In this document: positions 6,708-9,575 of the stretch, in pieces | How positions within the stretch are numbered: the first letter of the stretch is position 1 | How the letters are laid out: every line of letters begins with the position of its first letter | DNA from: Methanolinea sp. SDB | GTDB taxonomy: Archaea > Halobacteriota > Methanomicrobia > Methanomicrobiales > Methanospirillaceae | Direction: 5' to 3' | Assembly (NCBI GenBank): GCA_001412335.1 | Contig: LKUF01000222.1 | Location: 1 to 9,575, forward strand | Length of the DNA stretch: 9,575 bases | Made by a program: the position numbers and the translations under genes | Notes under the pieces: model-generated | What the model was told of the DNA's origin: nothing | Databases searched by the model: none | The model's input: only the letters and a program-made list of their open reading frames with translations

Positions 6708-6723
6708 TTCAGACGTATCTGAA
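6708..6723. promoter_or_regulatory. Perfect inverted repeat next to the receptor promoter, operator candidate
   Basis: TTCAGA (6708-6713) and TCTGAA (6718-6723) form a perfect 6-base inverted repeat around a 4-base spacer, CGTA. The repeat ends three bases upstream of the TATA box, where BRE recognition or a bound regulator would act. It could be a dimer-binding operator. Short inverted repeats also arise by chance, so the call is tentative. Confidence 0.3.
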
Positions 6724-6820
6724 AAATTATAGCTCGGCAATGAAAAGGCGGAACAATATGGGGCCCTTCGGATATCCCGATGCATTCAGCGGGAAGAATC
6801 TTTTTTTATCCTTTCTGGTA

Positions 6821-8623
6821 TCATTCACCGAGAAGATCTGAGAGGAGCCTATAGATGTCGATCCAGATAAGGAGGTTCTTCTCATCCTTCTTCTCTGTCA
6901 ACCCCCTGCCCGACACCTGCAGGATCCCCTTGATGTAACCGGAAAGTTCTGTTATACTGTCTCCGAGGTGTTCGATATCTGCTTCATGTATCTGGATGAC
7001 GCTATACACGTCATCGACAATGATCCCGATATTTTCACCACCGCACGCTTCGGGAGAGAGGATGATGATCTTCTTTCCGCCAAATTCAGTGCTCGCGGAT
7101 ATACCGAGCATCTGGTTGATGTCCAGGATGTTGGTGATCTCTCCCCGGAGGTTGATGATACCCTTCAGATAATGTGGTGCCCGTGGTATGGGGGTGATCG
7201 GCATCATCTCGACTATCTCCCGTGCATATTCAATATCAAGGGCATAGTTCTCCTTACCAAGCGCAAATTCCACCACGTCATGAATTGCCCCGGCCGCCTC
7301 GTCGCCTTTTCCGGGTTCTTTCGACGGTCCTTTCCCCTTTATCTCTTTTTCTTCAGGTACGGGGGGTGTGCCTGGAATGGTGGAATCATCCTTGCCAGTG
7401 ATCGCAGGTAATCCGGGCGGTGGCAATATCTCCTGCACGGCTGCAGTTTCGGGTTCGCTCATCTGCCCTGTTTCAGGTTCAGGTGATATATCGGCCAATT
7501 TTTCGCCGACCGGCTGCGTCCCCTGGTCAATTAGTTCTGATGCAGTTTCGTCCTCAAGACCAGGGAGCTCCTGCTCTGGTATTGCAACCGGTTCCGGAAC
7601 CGTATCTTTCCCGGATTCCTCCTCCAGCAACCGGAGAGAGTACTGCAATTCCTGGACCCGGCTTTCCAGGATGTTTCTCTCCTCATGTTCAGCCGTTATA
7701 TCAACAAAAAGGAGGACTAATTCGATACCACCGTCTTCATCCCCGAACGGCGTGCCGTATTGCCTCACAATTCGTGCACTCGCGGGGAAGTTGATGGTAA
7801 GTTCGGCTGAACCGGCGGCCTTCTGTTCAAGGATATATGCGACATCTTCGCCCCTGCTCTCCAGTACATCAAGGGATCCATAGTCCATTCCGGCAAGTGC
7901 TTCTGCAGCGATTCCGCTCATTGAAAGGAATGATTCGTTGAAAGCGAGTATCCTTAGTCCGGAATCCAGGATAAGCCCTGGGACCGGGATCTGATCGAGA
8001 ACAATGCCGGGATAGATCCCGGACGGGCGGGCATTCTCGTCCCATGGTACCGTGGTCGCTTCCCCGCCTGTTTTATATGCGGAGATATCATGGAGGGTGA
8101 ACAGAACGGCAAAAACTCCTTTTTCGTCTCGCAGCGGAGTACTCCTCTCCTCGATTATTCTCTCGGAGCCGTCCCTCTGAAGGATCTTTATCTCCCGTGT
8201 GTGCGGGTTTCCATCACTGGCGACAAAAGAGGTCATCGATTCGCTTCCGATGCCCTCCTTTTCAAGCGGAGTGGCGGCGGACTCCTCCAGTTCTTCGTAG
8301 GACGGGTTGTACAGGAGAGTCTCTCCTCCCGGATCCTTCAGGATAAAGGGTGCCGTCTGCTGATCGAAGATCTTTTTGTAGAGTGTTGCCTTCGATGCAA
8401 ACTGTTCGATACGCGAAAAGAAACTATTTACTGACTCTGCCAGCCGTTCCCATTCCCTGTCAGGACCATGGGTGCTCAGCCTCCCGGAAAAATCTCCGTC
8501 GAGGCCCTTCTCCATGAGGGCTTGGATCTCCCCCATCCGGGCCCGTGCAAACGAGTCGTCTTCAGGTGGCTCCTTCTCCGGGACACCCATGAACAGGGCC
8601 TTTCGCCCCATCTTTTCTGTCAT
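6821..8623 (-). CDS. PAS-PAS-CheW fusion signalling protein
   Basis: This 600-residue soluble protein combines a sensory half with a chemotaxis coupling domain. Residues 31-73 look HAMP-like (EKGLDGDFSGRL). PAS1 spans about 77-184 and PAS2 about 205-314, followed by a predicted coiled coil (310-338). A Pro/Glu-rich, probably disordered linker covers 339-445. The C-terminal CheW domain (446-600) has NLRG at 491-494, GIIVDDVYSVI at 533-543 and LLIWIDIYRLL at 584-594. No receiver domain, kinase or methylation hairpin is present, so it is not a standard CheV or receptor. PAS2 resembles PAS1 of the receptor downstream, and the CheW part resembles the separate CheW, which suggests assembly from local duplicates. 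A strong ribosome site at 8630-8637 fixes the start. The likely role is to insert into arrays and bias kinase output according to a PAS-sensed cue; this is inferred from the architecture. Confidence 0.9.
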   Translation of the reverse strand: MTEKMGRKALFMGVPEKEPPEDDSFARARMGEIQALMEKGLDGDFSGRLSTHGPDREWERLAESVNSFFSRIEQFASKATLYKKIFDQQTAPFILKDPGGETLLYNPSYEELEESAATPLEKEGIGSESMTSFVASDGNPHTREIKILQRDGSERIIEERSTPLRDEKGVFAVLFTLHDISAYKTGGEATTVPWDENARPSGIYPGIVLDQIPVPGLILDSGLRILAFNESFLSMSGIAAEALAGMDYGSLDVLESRGEDVAYILEQKAAGSAELTINFPASARIVRQYGTPFGDEDGGIELVLLFVDITAEHEERNILESRVQELQYSLRLLEEESGKDTVPEPVAIPEQELPGLEDETASELIDQGTQPVGEKLADISPEPETGQMSEPETAAVQEILPPPGLPAITGKDDSTIPGTPPVPEEKEIKGKGPSKEPGKGDEAAGAIHDVVEFALGKENYALDIEYAREIVEMMPITPIPRAPHYLKGIINLRGEITNILDINQMLGISASTEFGGKKIIILSPEACGGENIGIIVDDVYSVIQIHEADIEHLGDSITELSGYIKGILQVSGRGLTEKKDEKNLLIWIDIYRLLSDLLGE

Positions 8624-8685
8624 CTTCTGCCACCTCCCATATCCAGATGAAGACTTTTCCCGTAATCAGTAATTCGATCCATCAT
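8620..8685 (-). CDS. Possible 21-codon bridging ORF between the ParA and PAS-CheW genes
   Basis: A short reading frame fills the gap between the two larger genes exactly. Its first ATG (8685-8683) overlaps the ParA stop as ATGA, and its TGA (8622-8620) overlaps the PAS-CheW start as ATGA. A GGAG ribosome site (8691-8694) lies 5 bases before its ATG, inside the ParA gene. The peptide would read MMDRITDYGKSLHLDMGGGRR and shows no recognisable motif. It may be a translational coupling leader and not a functional peptide, or it may be chance in so short a gap. Confidence 0.3.
   Translation of the reverse strand: MMDRITDYGKSLHLDMGGGRR
8630..8637 (-). promoter_or_regulatory. Strong ribosome binding site of the PAS-CheW gene
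   Basis: The minus strand reads GGAGGTGG ending 6 bases before the ATG at 8623. It is a near-complete match to the anti-Shine-Dalgarno sequence. It selects this ATG over the in-frame methionines at residues 5 and 12. Confidence 0.8.
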
Positions 8686-9524
8686 CGCCACTCCAGTATT
8701 TCACTGGTTATCTGTTCATAGACCTTCGCTGCCTCGCAGAGAGGTGCAAAGTGTGATATCGGCAGGCCACTTTTCTGTGCCTGGTATACCGCCTGGTCAA
8801 ACGGAACCGTAAAGACGCTTGGAAAATGTGTCTTTACTTCATTCTCGATTGTCGCCAGGTTCTCACGTTCCTCGACACCCGGGTCCCCTATCCCGAGAAT
8901 AGAGAGGATCTTCATGAACCATGGATTTTTCCCGTTCACATGGCTCCAGCGTGTCAGGATTGCCATATCGGGAGATATCTTTTCCCCCACCATCTCTTCG
9001 ATATCATCGAATATCGTCATCAGCGTGTTCAGGCCATTCAGTGCAAAGACACCCCGGTCAAATGTGACGATGGTGTGGTCTGCGGCAATGAGGCCGTTGA
9101 TGACGAGCTGGCCCATGCTTGGCGGGGTATCTATCAGGATAAAATCATATCGTCCCTTTACAGCTGATAACTCGTCTTTTAAGATACGGAACCGGTGTTC
9201 GATCATGTAGAGGAATGGCTCTACCCCCACCAGGTCGAGAGTGGAAGGCGCAATATCGATCCCTGGTTCGGTATGAAGGGTCACATCCCGTATGGAAACA
9301 CGTGGATAGTCTTCCACGCTGCTCATGAAGACATCGTATATTGAGCGGTCGAGCGAGGACGGATCGATCCCAAGACCGGACGTGGCGTTCGCCTGGGGAT
9401 CTATATCTATGACAAGTACTCTCTTTCCTGCCTTTTGCAAAAAACCTGATATATTCAGGCAGGACGTGGTCTTGCCGGTTCCACCCTTGTGATGCGCAAA
9501 GGTGATGATGGTAATTATGTACAC
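8682..9524 (-). CDS. ParA/Soj-family P-loop ATPase
   Basis: This 280-residue cytosolic ATPase belongs to the ParA/MinD superfamily, whose members place plasmids, chromosomes or protein clusters by ATP-dependent dimerisation on DNA or membrane. The deviant Walker A motif with its signature lysine is KGGTGKTT (13-20). The switch motif is DIDPQAN (40-46), and Walker B is FILIDTPP (128-135). There is no N-terminal DNA-binding extension, as in small chromosomal ParA proteins. No amphipathic MinD-type C-terminal tail is evident. The start is GTG with no clear ribosome site, and an AT-rich box at 9541-9553 fits a leaderless transcript. No ParB is in the window. It lies 58 bases upstream of the PAS-CheW gene on the same strand, which suggests a job in placing chemosensory clusters; that is inferred from context only. 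A general partition role is the alternative. Confidence 0.9.
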   Translation of the reverse strand: MYIITIITFAHHKGGTGKTTSCLNISGFLQKAGKRVLVIDIDPQANATSGLGIDPSSLDRSIYDVFMSSVEDYPRVSIRDVTLHTEPGIDIAPSTLDLVGVEPFLYMIEHRFRILKDELSAVKGRYDFILIDTPPSMGQLVINGLIAADHTIVTFDRGVFALNGLNTLMTIFDDIEEMVGEKISPDMAILTRWSHVNGKNPWFMKILSILGIGDPGVEERENLATIENEVKTHFPSVFTVPFDQAVYQAQKSGLPISHFAPLCEAAKVYEQITSEILEWR

Positions 9525-9540
9525 CCCAGACGGTTTATCT

Positions 9541-9553
9541 TCTTAATCTAATT
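9541..9553 (-). promoter_or_regulatory. Candidate TATA box for the ParA gene
   Basis: The minus strand reads AAATTAGATTAAGA or similar across this AT-rich stretch, centred about 24-26 bases upstream of the GTG at 9524. That is the expected distance between an archaeal TATA box and the transcript start, so the mRNA could begin at or next to the start codon. The match to the consensus is only fair, and the window ends shortly upstream. Confidence 0.3.
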
Positions 9554-9575
9554 TCAATGTTGCTTTGCTGTTTTT

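Noticed and set aside
6761..6785. GGGCCC and GGATATCC palindromes in the gap after the PAS-CheW gene
   Set aside because: They are short, not followed by a T-rich stretch in the needed orientation, and not placed like an operator relative to the TATA box.
6801..6807. T7 run just past the PAS-CheW stop as a terminator
   Set aside because: The T residues are on the plus strand, so the minus-strand transcript would carry A residues. No plus-strand gene ends there.

Overview
The window looks like a motility and chemotaxis region of a methanogenic archaeon, most likely from the order Methanomicrobiales. The evidence is an archaellin with a class III signal peptide, promoters with archaeal TATA boxes, and PAS-repeat chemoreceptor and CheW sequences of the style I associate with that order. 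The genus cannot be fixed from this sequence alone. No RNA gene, CRISPR array, insertion sequence or other mobile element was seen. Coding density is high, and no stretch longer than 300 bases lacks a gene.

Layout from left to right. On the minus strand, an archaellin gene (57-638) has its own TATA promoter and a T-rich terminator. Upstream of it, on the same strand, is a membrane protein with four predicted helices and seven HEAT repeats (766-1968). A 185-base divergent promoter region follows. On the plus strand come a small two-helix membrane protein (2154-2393) and an unrecognised soluble protein (2408-3016), whose 3' end overlaps cheR by 23 bases. The rest is on the minus strand. In transcription order from the right it reads: a ParA-type ATPase (8682-9524), a possible 21-codon bridging ORF (8620-8685), a PAS-PAS-CheW fusion (6821-8623), a 197-base promoter region with an inverted repeat, a soluble three-PAS chemoreceptor (4320-6623), cheW (3809-4312) and cheR (2994-3797).

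How the genes may work together. The receptor lacks membrane helices and so should form cytosolic arrays with CheW, with the PAS-CheW protein adding a second sensory input directly at the coupling-protein level. CheR would methylate the receptor, which carries two matches to the methylation consensus. CheA, CheY, CheB, CheC and CheD are not in the window and must be supplied from elsewhere. A ParA ATPase directly upstream of a CheW-type protein recalls bacterial systems in which ParA-like proteins place cytosolic chemoreceptor clusters (PpfA in Rhodobacter sphaeroides) or polar arrays (ParC in Vibrio). An archaeal ParA-positioned cytosolic array is the most interesting hypothesis here, and it rests on gene context only.
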